Shown one piece after another: positions 45,613 through 57,628 of a DNA stretch of 64,000 nucleotides. Positions within the stretch are counted from its first letter, which is position 1, and the number at the start of each line of letters is the position of its first letter. The notes under the pieces are model-generated. The model was not told the origin of the DNA. It saw only the letters and a list, made by a program, of their open reading frames with translations, and did no database searches. The position numbers were made by a program, and so were the translations under genes. The DNA comes from Megaleporinus macrocephalus (lineage: Eukaryota; Chordata; Actinopteri; Characiformes; Anostomidae), in NCBI GenBank assembly GCA_021613375.1, contig CM038720.1, forward strand, positions 41,444,949 to 41,508,948, in the 5' to 3' direction.

Positions 45613-46650
45613 TGTTTTTTTTTTTTTTGCACCAAATTAAGGATAGTAGTATCAATATTGGTATCGATATCAATACAATCCTAATAATACACATTCTTAC
45701 AAAGTACGGATGTTTTTAAACTGGTTGTGTTGCTGATGGAAGAAATGTAGATCTAATGATTTCTGGAAGCCAGTCAGTACCTAAACTCTTATTTAGTCAT
45801 TTTATACAGTGTTGTGTAGTTTTAGTCACTTGGAGACATTATTATATTTAAAAAGCTATTTTTATATTTTCTTCCAGACAGGAAGTTTTTATTTACTCAG
45901 TAAACACTTTATTATTAAATATTAATTAGTATTAATAGAGTAAGTAGTGTTTTTACACTTTATTATTCAATATTAATCAGTATTAATAGAGTAAGTAGTG
46001 TTTTTACACTTTATTATTAAATATTAATTAGTATTAATAGAGTAAGTAGTGTTTTTACACTTTATTATTCAATATTAATCAGTATTAATAGAGTAAGTAG
46101 TGTTTTTACACTTTATTATTAAATATTAAACAGTATTAATAGAGTAAGTAGAGCTTTTACACTTTATTATTAAATATTAAACAGTATTAATAGAGTAAGT
46201 AGTGCTTTTACACTTTATTATTCAATATTAAACAGTATTAATAGAGTAAGTAGAGCTTTTACACTTTATTATTAAATATTAAACAGTATTAATAGAGTAA
46301 GTAGAGCTTTTACACTTTATTGTTAAATATTAAACAGTATTAATAGAGTAATTAATAGAGTAAGTAGTGTTTTTCATACATCAGTGTGTTTATTAACTCT
46401 TTCCAAGCTTCTCCTAAACAACCCAGTATTATTATCAGTTCTGATCTAATACCTGCTTTGACTGCTCAGTACTTCATTAAGATAAATCAAGATTTGCTGC
46501 TGAAGGAACTGAATACATTCATACAATGTCTGGGGCGTCCAGGAGAAATCTGGAACCTAACTTTGTTCTTCAAACTGGATCAAGATCTGATCTACTTCTT
46601 TCACAATAACATATTCATGTTCATATTAAAAGAGCCACTATTTTTTCCAT
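45613..46650 (+). repeat. Dispersed element with 51-bp array, inverted copy 2
   Basis: Homology to the element at 31050-31800 (opposite strand) starts near 45815 and ends near 46640. The array of about 9.5 units of 51 bp is at 45895-46378. Variant units (GTAGTG/GTAGAG, TTAATTAG/TTAAACAG/TTAATCAG) differ from those at 31 kb, so each array evolved after duplication. Right flank: CCAGTATTATTATCAG and GGAGAAATCTGGAACC. Confidence 0.85.
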
Positions 46651-47272
46651 AACTATGCAACAAACTATAAGAATGACTGTTTAACATGCTGTATTTTGGC
46701 ACTGAGCTCATATAGTCTGAGCGTTTCTCTCCGTTGGGATGCTGGGAAACTGCTTCTAGGCTGTTTAGCTGTGGTTGACTGTTACTTACGGCTCATGAGC
46801 TTCAGCGTGGTTGTATGTGTTCATGTATGTGTGGGCGTGATGGTAAATGTCTAATCGCGCTCACGCTGTGTGGCATTCAGACATGATGAAAACTCCAAAC
46901 CCACTAAATAAAACATGCTGCACTTTCCAGCCAGTAAAACGGAAAATAAAACTAGGCTCAGCAGTTAAAGTGCAGTTAGCAGCATTAAAATCAGTTTAAT
47001 ACAGCTTAAAATTTCATACGTCTGGGGGGAGAAGAGTGGAGACCATGAAGCCTGAGCACAAAGCAGCCCCTGCGTTCAGGAAGATGTTCATGTTGTTTAG
47101 TTTGTTTGGTAAACAGATATTGTTTAATTAGCCTGGCGTGCTGTCAGTGGAAGCGAGGAGGGGTTTTAATAAGAGTGCTACTTCAGCACTCAGAGTTTTG
47201 GCGAGTTGCCTCCCTCTCTTTCTTTCTCTCTCTCTCTCTCTCTCTCTTCCACTCGCTTTCTTTCACTTCAAG
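46651..47272. other. Unique sequence
   Basis: Complex, non-repetitive DNA ending in a long CT-rich tract (47219-47250). Confidence 0.4.
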
Positions 47273-47385
47273 AGGTGCTGGCATCGGGAGGAATTTTCCA
47301 GCAGACTGTGCCACCTGGTCTCGCCCACTTGGGTGGCACTGAGTTTCCCGTTGTGTGTTGGTATGGGGGCTGGGCACCCCTCGGA
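47273..47385 (+). CDS. Weak candidate coding exon
   Basis: A very long pyrimidine tract ends CTTTCACTTCAAG; 113 nt follow, then the donor GGA|GTAAGT. Entered in phase 1 (as left by the 31-nt exon) it is open: E-VLASGGIFQQTVPPGLAH ... GGWAPLG, leaving phase 0. The AAG acceptor is suboptimal, the peptide is not recognised, and the interior contains the inverted repeat GTGCCACC/GGTGGCAC, which suggests a structured or regulatory element instead. Confidence 0.22.
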
Positions 47386-47714
47386 GTAAGTCCCAGACGT
47401 TACTGTGTATTCTATTGTAACCAGAAGAATAGAAAGAGAGGAGACCGGCAAGAGATGAGACATTGCACCTTTAACTGAACCACACTGTTTTAACCCTTTC
47501 TGTATAAAAATATTATAAAATGTATTATTAGATGTAAAGAATGTGATCAAACAATAAACACAGCATAGTGCAGCTTTTATATAGTGATTGAAAACATGGT
47601 AGCAAAGATAGTTAGTTACAGCTCCACATGCTGATACATTTGGCTAATGAGGGCATCCATGTGTTCCATCCACTCGGCTAGAATGAGGACAAAGCCAAAG
47701 TTGTCATACATTAG

Positions 47715-47717
<3 letters not shown>
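47386..47717. other. Unassigned sequence
   Basis: AT-rich; nothing recognised. Confidence 0.4.

Positions 47718-47802
<85 letters not shown>
47718..47802. repeat. (TA)n followed by T42
   Basis: About 43 bp of TA repeat followed by an uninterrupted run of 42 T. The exact length is prone to assembly error. Confidence 0.95.
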
Positions 47803-47803
<1 letters not shown>

Positions 47804-48354
47804 AAACATTTCTATTGGAACACAATGGATATAGTATCTGGTGCAATCAAATAATGTAGAAAAATAGAAGTCAACAAAGATGCCTGTTTTTCTTAGTATA
47901 GCAACAATATGGTTAGTGAGTTTACCTTATGCACAATTCTTAGTTGGCAATTTAACTTGAATTGATTTGTGCTTGACTCTAGGGAAGTCATATAGCTTAA
48001 ACCTTTCATTGCATTCTGTTATCTTTTCATTAAATGTGACAGCTGACATAACCCTACAGTAATGTTTATTAAAGCTTCTTCCAGTAGACATCACATTTGG
48101 TTACGTTTGGCAATCTTGCTCAGTATGAGGGGTGACGTCTTATAAACAGTACCCTTTGGTACAGTGTTATCATATATTCCACATGCACTAATAAAACTGT
48201 GAGCTAAGAGAAGGAATGAAGGAGCAATATGGATTGCAGCAGTGTCCGATTGTGTGGTGTAAGTTGTGATGGTGTATTAAACACATCTGTGTCTCGTGTT
48301 GCAGAGATATCTACTGAAGTTAACATGCCGACCAGCTAGCCCCGGTCCTTCCTA
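47803..48354. other. Unassigned sequence
   Basis: No element recognised; contains the candidate exon at 48305 at its end. Confidence 0.35.
48305..48337 (+). CDS. Weak candidate C-terminal exon
   Basis: An acceptor-like GTGTCTCGTGTTGCAG is followed, in phase 1, by E-ISTEVNMPTS and TAG (48335-48337). The phase fits the exit of the 31-nt exon, but the exon is tiny, unrecognised, and borders a minisatellite. Confidence 0.15.
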
Positions 48355-48765
48355 TATTGTAATACCACTTTTTACCTGAAGAGGTGATAGTGTAACACTA
48401 TAGTACCACTTTTTACCTGAAGAGGTGATAGTGAGTCGCTGTAGTACCACTTTGTACCTGAAGAGGTGATAGTGAGTCACTGTACTACTACTTTGTACCT
48501 GAAGACGTGATAGTGAGTCACTGTAGTACCACTTTGTACCTGAAGAGGTGATAGTGAGTCACTGTAGTACCACTTTGTACCTGAAGAGGTGATAGTGAGT
48601 CACTGTAGTACCACTTTGTACCTGAAGAGGTGATAGTGAGTCACTGTAGTACCACTTTGTACCTGAAGAGGTGATAGTGAGTCACTGTAATACCACTTTG
48701 TACCTGAAGAGGCGATAGTGAGTCACTGTAGTACCACTTTGTACCTGAAGAGGTGATAGTGAGTC
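48355..48765. repeat. 41-bp minisatellite, about 10 copies
   Basis: Unit GTAGTACCACTTTGTACCTG then AAGAGGTGATAGTGAGTCACT. Flanking sequence is unique. Confidence 0.96.
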
Positions 48766-49972
48766 TGTATTGTGGAGCTGAATCAGTCCAGCATGTGAGG
48801 ATGAGGAAGTAGTGCTGTGTATTCTGATCTCTGGTCAGTGGTGGTGAAGGTGCTGCTCCCGGTTAGATTGTTTAAGAAAAGGCAGCCAATGAGAGAGCAG
48901 TAAACACAGTGATGCTGAAGCTCTTGGTGAGCAAACGCCAGAGAGAAACCACGATCAGCAGCAACAAAAGAAGAAGAGATACAAACAGAAGCAGAATAAG
49001 AGAGAACACTGGAGCTGTTTCACCACCGGAGGCGCTCTCGAAGAGGAGAGAAGGTTTGATGCTGGATTTAACTTGTGTTCTAAACTGGTAAGAAAATAAC
49101 AGTTAATGCAGGGACTGTGTTTCTTAGCATAGGGATGGGCACCCAGCTTTCTGATGATATGTTGTCCCTGTTTTTTAAAAGTATAAATTAGAAAAGGTTG
49201 TGTCATCTTAACTAAACTAAGACGTTTGAGGTGGGTGAACGGGCAGGTGGGTGAACTGCAGGACCCTCAGGTTGAGTTAGCTCTAAATATGCCCTTCAAT
49301 AAGTTGACTTAATTTTTCAAATTGAGCTTTTAGTTCTTCACAGAGTTGTTAGACCAGCGGCACACCTGAGTGGTTAGGAACCAGACTCATGGTCTTCAGT
49401 GGGCTTGAAGTTCATGTTGATTTTTCAGGTGGACTTAACTCAATAAGCTGAGTTCTACGTTTACATGAACAATATCCCGTATTGGCGCATCTCCAGTGTC
49501 TAACTTTCAGTCTGACAGTTTCGTTAACGCTCCTGTCTTTCCATCATCGTTCAGATGCACTCAGTCAGAGGTTTGTCCAGCTGGTGTAAGCTTGCACTCT
49601 GTGGTGAGTCAGCTTGAGAATAATTCCTGGTCACATTGGGGAAGTTGACCTCTGGATGACCAAGGTTATGTTATGCCTCGTAGCCAGTCTTGTCTACGTG
49701 CTCTCTCACACTTGCACACACTGGTGAACAACACGTCCTCTCTGTTCAGCGTTGGTTCAATTAGTTAAAGACAAATCAAGATCAAGTTAAAGCAGAGATA
49801 GCAGCTAAGCAGACTGTAGATATGCCTGGAACTGGATTCAAGACTGTCCAACGTAGTACTAACAACTGGAAATAAGGTGGAGAACCATCAGCTTCACAGA
49901 AGAAACATGATCAGAAAGCGTGATCACATCAGAGATCAATTAAATAACACACCTCTTTCACCAACAGCCTCC

Positions 49973-49974
<2 letters not shown>
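48766..49974. other. Unique sequence, no gene supported
   Basis: An A/G-rich plus strand at 48900-49090 gives a basic open frame of 60 codons without recognised domain. Otherwise nothing recognised. Confidence 0.4.

Positions 49975-50030
<56 letters not shown>
49975..50030. repeat. (TA)n microsatellite
   Basis: About 28 TA dinucleotides. Confidence 0.97.
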
Positions 50031-50035
<5 letters not shown>

Positions 50036-50334
50036 CTGTCTGGGGGGAGAAACAAATATCTTCAAACTTTTACAGGGGAGAACAAAAACCTTGTTTACTT
50101 TCAATGGAAGTCAATGGGACCAGATTGTTTTCCAAGCTAATTTGGAGCATTTCTATTGGTCTATTCATCAGGAAATTTTCACACAATGTAAACCTCAGCT
50201 GTCGTGTTCAAATGATGTAGAAAACTAAAAAACAGACAGCGATGAAATATGTTCGTTAAGTTTGATCCGGTCTTTGTGTGTTATTATTATTATTCAGTGG
50301 TTTCAATTTGCAACTTTGGATTTCAATTTCAAGG

Positions 50335-50590
50335 CTTCAGTTTGTTAGAAAGCATAAACATAGGACTCTGGAGTGATGGACAAAGGTCATGTGGTCTGAG
50401 GAGTCCAGGCTGATCCTATTCCAGAGTGATGGGAGCATCAGGGTAAGAAGGGAAGCGCATTAAGTGATGCTCCCATTATGCATAGTGCCCACTGTACAAT
50501 ACTCTGGGGGCAGTGTTATGATCTGTGTGGGCTTCAGTTGGTCAGGTTGAGGCTCGGCAGCGTTATGTGGTTATATAAAGTCTGATGCCT
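50335..50590 (+). pseudogene. Decayed Tc1-like transposase fragment
   Basis: The frame near 50368 reads LWSDGQRSCGLRSPG, then a stop. Downstream GATGGGAGCATCAGGGTAAG and GGGGGCAGTGTTATGATCTG are typical of the central DDE region of Tc1-like transposases in fish (recognised from memory). Stops and frameshifts make it non-functional. Confidence 0.7.
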
Positions 50591-50689
50591 GTCTGAATGT
50601 ACTGAATAAATATTTTATTCCTCTAATGACATGTACACACTCCAGAAATATTCAGAAATATCATTATTTAGAGCTACAGCCCAAAAAGA

Positions 50690-51135
50690 GGCCACACACA
50701 TAAAGAGTAAACTAGAACAGTGGTTGGTAAACGGTTGCTAGGGTGTGGCTAGGCTGTTGCTATGGTATCCCAAGTGGTTGGTAAGGTATTACTAAGAGGT
50801 TGTCATGGTGTACAGTGCTTTCTTTGGGGGTCGACAAGCTGTTGCTAGGCATGAATGGTAGTCCATGGCAGTAAGTATGGATGGAAAGAAAGACAAACAG
50901 ACGTGTGTGGGTCAGACCAATGTTAAATTTATGAGTTATGCTAAACAAAATCTGTCGGTCGAGCAGAAGTTCAGTAGACGGGCGTGTACTTCTTCATTCT
51001 ATTCATTCCTAAAGGAAAAAAATCTAACAAATAACTCGTTGCTACCCGGAAACCAAGCATCCAATCAAAAAGCTGTGCACAAGCCCGAATCACAAAACCA
51101 CACAACCTGGAGTTCTAGCAGAGCTGATATCGGGA
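50690..51135. repeat. Dispersed repeats, copy 1 (pair with 58.7-59.0 kb)
   Basis: 50690-50865 holds imperfect GTTGCTAGG/GGTTGGTAAGG motifs. 50869-51135 matches 58730-59025: GTCGGTCGAGCAGAAGTTCA, GTAGACGGGCGTGTACTTCT, and later CCTGGAGTTCTAGC versus CTCTGGAGTTGGAAC. No coding. Confidence 0.75.
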
Positions 51136-51439
51136 AGTTATGCGGCAAACGTTGCGGCTTTGCAGTGTGCAAGCATAATAATGACAGTAATAGAAGCAAT
51201 ATTAGTAATATTAATAATAATAATAATAATAATAGTGGGAATAGCACTCATAGCTCAATGATAACTCTGTGTGAGGTTTTATTGTATGGCTGTTTGGATG
51301 TTTGTGTAATAAACAGGATTTGAATACTTTAAGTCCCACACGGTGGAAGCAATTACTGCAGGCAACCCCCACCACTGACGGGGGGCATCGAGTTCATCAC
51401 TGCCTGCAATCTACAGGGCTTTGCCCCCTCACACTGGAA

Positions 51440-51486
51440 CATAGTCTCTCTCTCTCTCTCTCTCTCCCTTTTTTTTCTCTCTTTCC

Positions 51487-51541
<55 letters not shown>
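51440..51541. repeat. (CT)n, (CA)n and (TA)n microsatellite cluster
   Basis: A CT tract (about 51446-51470), then CA (51487-51512), then TA (51513-51541). Confidence 0.95.
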
Positions 51542-51545
<4 letters not shown>

Positions 51546-51603
51546 TTGTCTACCAGTGGCATCATATATATATATATTTATTTGTCTACCAGTGGCATCA
51601 CTG
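51541..51603. repeat. Short tandem duplication beside the telomeric tract
   Basis: TTTATTTGTCTACCAGTGGC followed by ATCA occurs twice, at about 51541 and 51578, separated by a short TA run. Confidence 0.9.
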
Positions 51604-51666
51604 CTAACCCTAACCCTAACCCTAACCCTAACCCTAACCCTAACCCTAACCCTAACCCTAACCCTA
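51604..51666. repeat. Interstitial telomeric repeat (CCCTAA)n
   Basis: About ten perfect CTAACC-phase units, 62 bp, the vertebrate telomere sequence. The tract joins directly to a truncated MITE copy at 51667. Confidence 0.97.
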
Positions 51667-51800
51667 GTTATAAAGGTGTTTAGATGTGAATGTGTTGAGA
51701 GACGAGTGTAAACAGTGAAGTTGGAGCCCATGTACACAAATATTACTAAAACAAACATTTAAGTGTATTTAAATGTCAAAATGAGAATGTATATTTCTTT
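51667..51800. mobile_element. Tc1-like MITE, truncated copy 3
   Basis: Matches 42074-42205 (TTGAGAGACGAGTGTAAACA, GGAGCCCATGTACACAAATA). Both ends are missing; the left break coincides with the telomeric tract. Confidence 0.85.
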
Positions 51801-51867
51801 GGCTATTTTAATAATAGTTTATTGCTTCTCATATTCTGTCTCTTCTGTCTGTTATGGCCGAAGTTAA

Positions 51868-54795
51868 TCACTGTAATGGTCAGAGTTGATCACTGTAATG
51901 GTCAGAGTTGATCACTGTAATAGTCAGAGTTGATCACTGTAATAGTCAGAGTTGATCACTGTAATAGTCAGAGTTGATCACTGTAATAGTCAGAGTTGAT
52001 CACTGTAATAGTCAGAGTTGATGGCTGTAATGGTCAGAGTTGATCGCTGTAATGGTCAGAGTTGATCACTGTAATAGTCAGAGTTGATCACTGTAATGGT
52101 CAGAGTTGATCACTGTAATAGTGAGATGATCACTGTAATGGTCAGAGTTGATCGCTGTAATGGTCAGAGTTGATGGCTGTAATGGTCAGAGTTGATCGCT
52201 GTAATGGTCAGAGTTGATGACTGTAATGGTCAGAGTTGATCACTGTAATGGTCAGAGTTGATCACTGTAATAGTCAGAGTTGATCACTGTAATAGTCAGA
52301 GTTGATCACTGTAATGGTCAGAGTTGATCACTGTAATAGTCAGAGTTGATCACTGTAATAGTCAGAGTTGATCACTGTAATAGTCAGAGTTGATGGCTGT
52401 AATGGTCAGAGTTGATCGCTGTAATGGTCAGAGTTGATCACTGTAATAGTCAGAGTTGATCACTGTAATGGTCAGAGTTGATCACTGTAATAGTGAGATG
52501 ATCACTGTAATGGTCAGAGTTGATCGCTGTAATGGTCAGAGTTGATCACTGTAATAGTCAGAGTTGAACACTAATGGTCAGAGTTGATCACTGTAATGGT
52601 CAGAGTTGAACACTGTAATGGTCAGAGTTGATCACTGTAATGGTCAGAGTTGATCACTGTAATAGTCAGAGTTGAACACTGTTATGGTCAGAGTTGATCA
52701 CTGTAATGGTCAGAGTTGAACACTGTAATGGTCAGAGTTGAACACTGTAATGGTCAGAGTTGATCTCTGTAATAGTCAGAGTTGATTACTGTAATGGTCA
52801 GAGTTGATCACTGTAATGGTCAGAGTTGAACACTGTAATGGTCAGAGTTGATCACTGTAATGGTCAGAGTTGAACACTGTAATGGTCAGAGTTAATCACT
52901 GTAATGGTCAGAGTTGATCACTGTAATGGTCAGAGTTGATTACTGTAATGGTCAGAGTTGATCTCTGTAATGGTCAGAGTTGATCACTGTAATGGTCAGA
53001 GTTGATCACTGTAATAGTCAGAGTTGATTACTGTAATGGTCAGAGTTGATCTCTGTAATGGTCAGAGTTGATCTCTGTAATGGTCAGAGTTGATCACTGT
53101 AATGGTCAGAGTTGATCACTGTGATGGTCAGAGTTGATCACTGTAATGGTCAGAGTTGAACACTGTAATGGTCAGAGTTGATCACTGTAATGGTCAGAGT
53201 TGATCACTGTAATGGTCAGAGTTGAACACTGTAATGGTCAAAGTTGATAACAGTAATGGTCAGAGTTGATCACTGTAATGGTCAGAGTTGATCACTGTAA
53301 TAGTCAGAGTTGAACACTGTAATGGTCAAAGTTGATCACTGTAATGGTCAGAGTTGAACACTGTAATGGTCAGAGTTAATCACTGTAATGGTCAGAGTTG
53401 ATCACTGTAATGGTCAGAGTTGATCGCTGTAATGGTCAGAGTTGATCACTGTAATGGTCAGAGTTGATCACTGTAATGGTCAAAGTTGATCGCTGTAATG
53501 GTCAGAGTTGATCACTGTAATAGACAGAGTTAATCGCTGTAATGGTCAGAGTTGATCACTGTAATGGTCAGAGTTGATCACTGTAATAGTCAGAGTTGAA
53601 CACTGTAATGGTCAGAGTTGATCACTGTAATAGTCAGAGTTGATCACTGTAATAGTCAGAGTTGAACACTGTAATGGTCAGAGTTGATCACTGTAATAGT
53701 CAGAGTTGATCACTGTAATGGTCAGAGTTGAACACTGTAATGGTCAGAGTTGATCACTGTAATGGTCAGAGTTGATCACTGTAATAGTCAGAGTTGAACA
53801 CTGTAATGGTCAGAGTTGGTCACTGTAATGGTCAGAGTTGATCACTGTAATGGTCAGAGTTGATCTCTGTAATGGTCAGAGTTGAACACTGTAATGGTCA
53901 GAGTTGGTCACTGTAATGGTCAGAGTTGAACACTGTAATGGTCAGAGTTGATCACTGTAATGGTCAGAGTTGATCACTGTAATGGTCAGAGTTGATGACT
54001 GTAATAGTCAGAGTTGATCACTGTAATGGACAGAGTTGAACACTGTAATGGTCAGAGTTGATCACTGTAATGGTCAGAGTTGAACACTGTAATAGTCAGA
54101 GTTGAACACTGTAATAGTCAGAGTTGATCACTGTAATGGTCAGAGTTAATCACTGTAATGGTCAGAGTTGATCACTGTAATGGTCAGAGTTGAACACTGT
54201 AATAGTCAGAGTTGAACACTGTAATGGTCAGAGTTAATCACTGTAATGGTCAGAGTTGATCACTGTAATGGTCAGAGTTGATCACTGTAATAGTCAGAGT
54301 TGATCACTGTAATAGTCAGAGTTGATCACTGTAATGGTCAGAGTTGAACACTGTAATGGTCAGAGTTAATCACTGTAATGGTCAGAGTTGATCACTGTAA
54401 TGGTCAGAGTTGAACACTGTAATAGTCAGAGTTGAACACTGTAATGGTCAGAGTTAATCACTGTAATGGTCAGAGTTGATCACTGTAATGGTCAGAGTTG
54501 AACACTGTAATAGTCAGAGTTGATCACTGTAATAGTCAGAGTTGATCACTGTAATGGTCAGAGTTGAACACTGTAATGGTCAGAGTTGATCACTGTAATG
54601 GTCAGAGTTGAACACTGTAATAGTCAGAGTTGAACACTGTAATAGTCAGAGTTGAACACTGTAATGGTCAGAGTTGATCACTGTAATGGTCAGAGTTGAA
54701 CACTGTAATAGTCAGAGTTGAACACTGTAATGGTCAGAGTTAATCACTGTAATGGTCAGAGTTGATCACTGTAATGGTCAGAGTTGATCACTGTA
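51868..54795. repeat. 22-bp minisatellite, about 133 copies
   Basis: Unit GTAATGGTCAGAGTTGATC + ACT. Variants: GGTC/AGTC, GATCACT/GAACACT/GATCGCT/AATCACT. A 20-bp deletion variant (GTGAGATGATCACT) occurs at 52121 and 52493, 372 bp apart with matching neighbours, showing a higher-order block. Confidence 0.98.
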
Positions 54796-54799
54796 CTGG

Positions 54800-55020
54800 T
54801 TTCTTACTGGAGTTTCTAAGAAAACAGTCCAGCTGGTCCAGAACGCAGCAGCTGGGATCCTAACAAACACTAAACACTAATCTCAGATCAGTCCTGGTTT
54901 TAAAGAGCTGCACTGACTACCTGTATCTTTTAGACCAGACTTTAAACTTCTGTACTCGTCTATAAAGCTCTAGATAATCTAGAACCTAGATGTCAGAACC
55001 TTTGTCGATACTGTACAGCC
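54800..55020 (+). pseudogene. Decayed LINE reverse transcriptase C-terminal fragment
   Basis: From 54827 one frame reads VQLVQNAAAGILTNTKH, then after a stop and frame slips GFKELH, LPVSFRPDFKLL. This matches the well-known C-terminal region of L2/CR1/Rex-type reverse transcriptases (QNAAARLLT ... LKELHWLPV..R). It is broken by several stops. The 22-bp array abuts it on the left. Confidence 0.8.
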
Positions 55021-55904
55021 TTAAGATGTGTTTGTGCATGAAAATGTGTATCTCCATGCTGATGCAGTACACATTGTGATGCTTTGCCAACAATGAGGAC
55101 CATCAGCTACTTGTTCTAGACTCAAACATTTCTAATTGGTTAGTTTAGGGTTAGTTTATTATTAGGCTTAGAAGATTAGAAAATTTTACTACTTATAGGA
55201 AGTTACTCCAGTTCAAACTGTATGTTTACACCCACAGTCTGATATTTTTACAGCCCGTGACTGTGTATGTGTGTATATGTTGAAGACCCCCGCGCTGTAA
55301 CCCGGCCTGCCAGTAAGAGAACCCCTCTCTGCGCTTTTTCATTAGTTCAGCCAGTCGGGACCAGCGAGGATTTGGGGTGGGGTTGGTTTGTAATCCCCCA
55401 GCGTACATCTCTCTATCAGCCAGAGGGGATAGAGCTGCTCTGGGTGGCCAACACAAACATATGGCTCAGCTGGTCAGGGCAAGCGCTCTCACGTTTGTTG
55501 GGTTTCCTTCAGAATGCATTAGATGTTCATCCAGCTCTGGAGCCTCCACTTCCCAGGCTCAGAAATCCTCACCTCTGCGATACCGATCTCGGCCTCTGTG
55601 CTTCAGGAAGCAGTTCAAATAGCCGGAGGGGGGAAACAATGCGTTGGTGTGTTTTTGTTGCTGTAGCGAGATCTTATGAAGATGAGCTATCTGCTGAGTT
55701 GGAGCTCCAGAGGCTCCAGACTTCTTCTGACCTATTTTAGAAGGAGATGGTGCCTTTGTTGAGGCACAGGAGGCTCAAATTTGTTCGGGAGGAAATAGAG
55801 GCTTTGAGGAAAATGCGTCATGTGAGCAGTTACAGTAAGTGACCCTTCTACCCAAATACTGGCGGGTCAAGACTCGGTTATGGGTTACTCAGCACCAACA
55901 TCAC
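55021..55904 (+). other. Unassigned; open frame at 55267-55740
   Basis: A 157-codon plus-strand frame begins after an acceptor-like CTGATATTTTTACAG (ends 55254). It has no recognised domain, but the last part (YEDELSAELELQRLQ) and the stretch after its stop (KEMVPLLRHRRLKFVREEIE) look helical and charged. It could be a decayed transposon protein or chance. The DNA is GC-richer than its neighbours. Confidence 0.25.
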
Positions 55905-57628
55905 AACATCTTACGGTGCACTACACCACCATACTAACCACTACACCACCGTACTAACCACTACACCACCATACTAACCACTACACCACCATACTAACCA
56001 CTACACCACCATACTAACCACTACACCACCATACTAACCACTACACCACCATACTAACCACTACACCACCATACTGACCACTACACCACCATACTAACCA
56101 CTACACCACCATACTAACCACTACACCACCATACTGACCACTACACCACCATACTAACCACTACACCACCATACTAACCACTACACCACCGTACTAACCA
56201 CTACACCACCATACTAACCACTACACCACCATACTAACCACTGCATCACCATAATAACCACTACACCACCGTACTAACCACTACACCACCATACTAACCA
56301 CTACACCACCATACTAACCACTACACCACCATACTGACCACTACACCACCATACTGACCACTACACCACCGTACTAACCACTACACCACCGTACTAACCA
56401 CTACACCACCGTACTGACCACTACACCACCATACTGACCACTACACCACCATACTAACCACTACACCACCGTACTGACCACTACACCACCATACTAACCA
56501 CTACACCACCATACTGACCACTACACCACCATACTAACCACTACACCACCGTACTGACCACTACACCACCATACTAACCACTACACCACCATACTAACCA
56601 TTACACCACCGTACTGACCACTACACCACCATACTGACCACTACACCACCATACTAACCACTACACCCCCATACTAACCACTACACCACCATACTAACCA
56701 CTACACCCCCATACTAACCACTACACCACCATACTAACCACTACACCACCATACTAACCACTACACCACCATACTGACCACTACACCACCATACTAACCA
56801 CTACACCACCGTACTAACCACTACACCACCGTACTAACCACTACACCACCATACTAACCACTACACCACCGTACTAACCACTACACCACCGTACTAACCA
56901 CTACACCATCGTACTAATCACTACACCACCTTACTAACCACTACACCACCATACTAACCACTACACCACCGTACTAACCACTACACCACCGTACTAACCA
57001 CTACACCACAGTACTAACCACTACACCAATGTACTGACCACTACACCACCGTACTAACCACTACACCACCGTACTAACCACTACACCACCATACTAACCA
57101 CTACACCAACGTACTAACCACTACACCACCGTACTAACCACTACACCATCATACTAATCACTACACCACCTTACTAACCACTACACCACCATACTAACCA
57201 CTACACCACTGTACTAACCACTACACCACCATACTAACCACTACACCACCATACTAACCACTACACCACCGTACTAACCACTACACCACCGTACTAACCA
57301 CTACACCACTGTACTAACCACTACACCACCGTACTAACCACTTTACCACCATACTAACCACTACACCACCATACTAACCACTACACCACCATACTAACCA
57401 CTACACCACCGTACTAACCACTACACCACCGTACTAACCACTACACCACTGTACTAACCACTACACCACCATACTAACCACTACACCACCGTACTAACCA
57501 CTACACCACCATACTAACCACTACACTATCATACTAACCACTACACCACCATACTAACCACTACACCACTATACTAACCACTACACCACCATACTAACCA
57601 CTACACCACTGTACTAACCACTACACAA
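55905..57628. repeat. 20-bp minisatellite, about 86 copies, G-poor and AG-poor
   Basis: Unit CTACACCACCATACTAACCA with hardly any length change, so the array stays in perfect 20-bp register. The main variants are CCGTACT for CCATACT and ACTGACC for ACTAACC. The plus strand is almost devoid of G except at those positions, and AG appears only once or twice (for instance near 57010). Confidence 0.98.

Noticed and set aside
51868..54795. GGTCA-GAG-TTGATC in the 22-bp unit as a nuclear-receptor direct repeat
   Set aside because: The second half-site does not match AGGTCA or AGTTCA well, so the resemblance is too loose.
55267..55740. 157-codon plus-strand frame considered as a transposon protein or exon
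   Set aside because: No catalytic motif or donor site recognised; kept only as an unassigned stretch.
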